13,244 bases of DNA. Origin: Acidaminococcus sp050873445 (GTDB taxonomy: Bacteria; Bacillota; Negativicutes; Acidaminococcales; Acidaminococcaceae). Location of the stretch: contig NZ_JBNMIU010000058.1 of the NCBI RefSeq assembly GCF_050873445.1, positions 1 through 13,244 on the forward strand. The letters are read 5' to 3'. The position numbers and the translations under genes were made by a program. How positions within the stretch are numbered: position 1 is the first letter of the stretch; the number at the start of each line of letters is the position of its first letter. Positions 13,112 to 13,244 of the stretch are shown in pieces. A model generated the notes under the pieces. It was not told the origin of the DNA and did no database searches. It saw only the letters and a list, made by a program, of their open reading frames with translations.

Positions 13112-13244
13112 ATTTTGGAGAGTTTGATCCTGGCTCAGGACGAACGCTGGCGGCGTGCTTAACACATGCAAGTCGAACGGAGAATTTGCTTCGGTGAATT
13201 CTTAGTGGCGAACGGGTGAGTAACGCGTAGGCAACCTGCCCTCT
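13112..13244 (+). rRNA. 16S ribosomal RNA, 5' end (partial, runs off the window)
   Basis: The universal GAGTTTGATCCTGGCTCAG begins at 13120 and is followed by GACGAACGCTGGCGGCGTGC, the V1 helix with a GCTTCGG loop, and GGCGAACGGGTGAGTAACGC. By comparison with E. coli numbering the mature 5' end is near 13112. V1 and its flank (CTTAGTGGCG, GTAGGCAACCTGCCCTCT) resemble Acidaminococcaceae. Confidence 0.97.

Overview
The window looks like chromosomal DNA from a diderm Firmicute (class Negativicutes), most likely family Acidaminococcaceae (Acidaminococcus or Phascolarctobacterium type). Three things point there: the 5' end of a 16S rRNA gene at the right edge (13112-13244) with a Negativicutes-like start and V1 helix, Gram-positive-style Shine-Dalgarno sites and TTGACA/TATAAT promoters, and an outer-membrane beta-barrel protein of the Wzi family. 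The genus is a judgement from memory of 16S sequences, not a database result. The DNA is moderately GC-rich and densely coding, with no insertion sequence, phage gene, tRNA or CRISPR array.

Left part (64-6268): after a strong terminator and a sigma-A-type promoter there is a tightly packed seven-gene operon. It encodes a Xi-class glutathione transferase (glutathionyl-hydroquinone reductase family), an MmgE/PrpD-family enzyme, a polar amino-acid ABC importer (lipoprotein binding protein, two permeases, ATPase) and a GNAT acetyltransferase. It is followed, from its own promoter, by an M20-family AbgB-like amidohydrolase (6362-7795). The combination of MmgE/PrpD, amino-acid importer, GNAT and M20 hydrolase is the gene content of the Bacillus subtilis yxe operon, which salvages S-(2-succino)cysteine by import, N-acetylation, thioether cleavage and deacetylation. 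The oxygen-dependent flavin monooxygenase of that pathway (YxeK) is absent, and so is any fumarase/argininosuccinate-lyase-type replacement. The first gene of the operon is instead a thiol-active Xi-class transferase. My main hypothesis is that this cluster is an anaerobic version of S-conjugated-cysteine (possibly succinocysteine) salvage, with thioether cleavage by the GST-like or the MmgE/PrpD protein.

Middle part (7796-10467): an intergenic stretch with a terminator, a heptamer tandem repeat and a hairpin repeat leads to a Wzi-type outer-membrane protein (8047-9561). The hairpin repeat and the promoter before wzi closely resemble those before the amidohydrolase gene. Wzi is convergent, with only 4 bases between stop codons, to a minus-strand LytTR response regulator (9566-10282) whose receiver domain lacks the phospho-acceptor aspartate.

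Right part (10468-13244): a two-gene operon encodes a DUF2971 protein and an unrecognised 506-residue all-helical protein, and ends in a terminator overlapping the last codons. It is followed by a strong rRNA promoter, a structured leader with a boxA-like element, and the first ~130 bases of the 16S rRNA gene.
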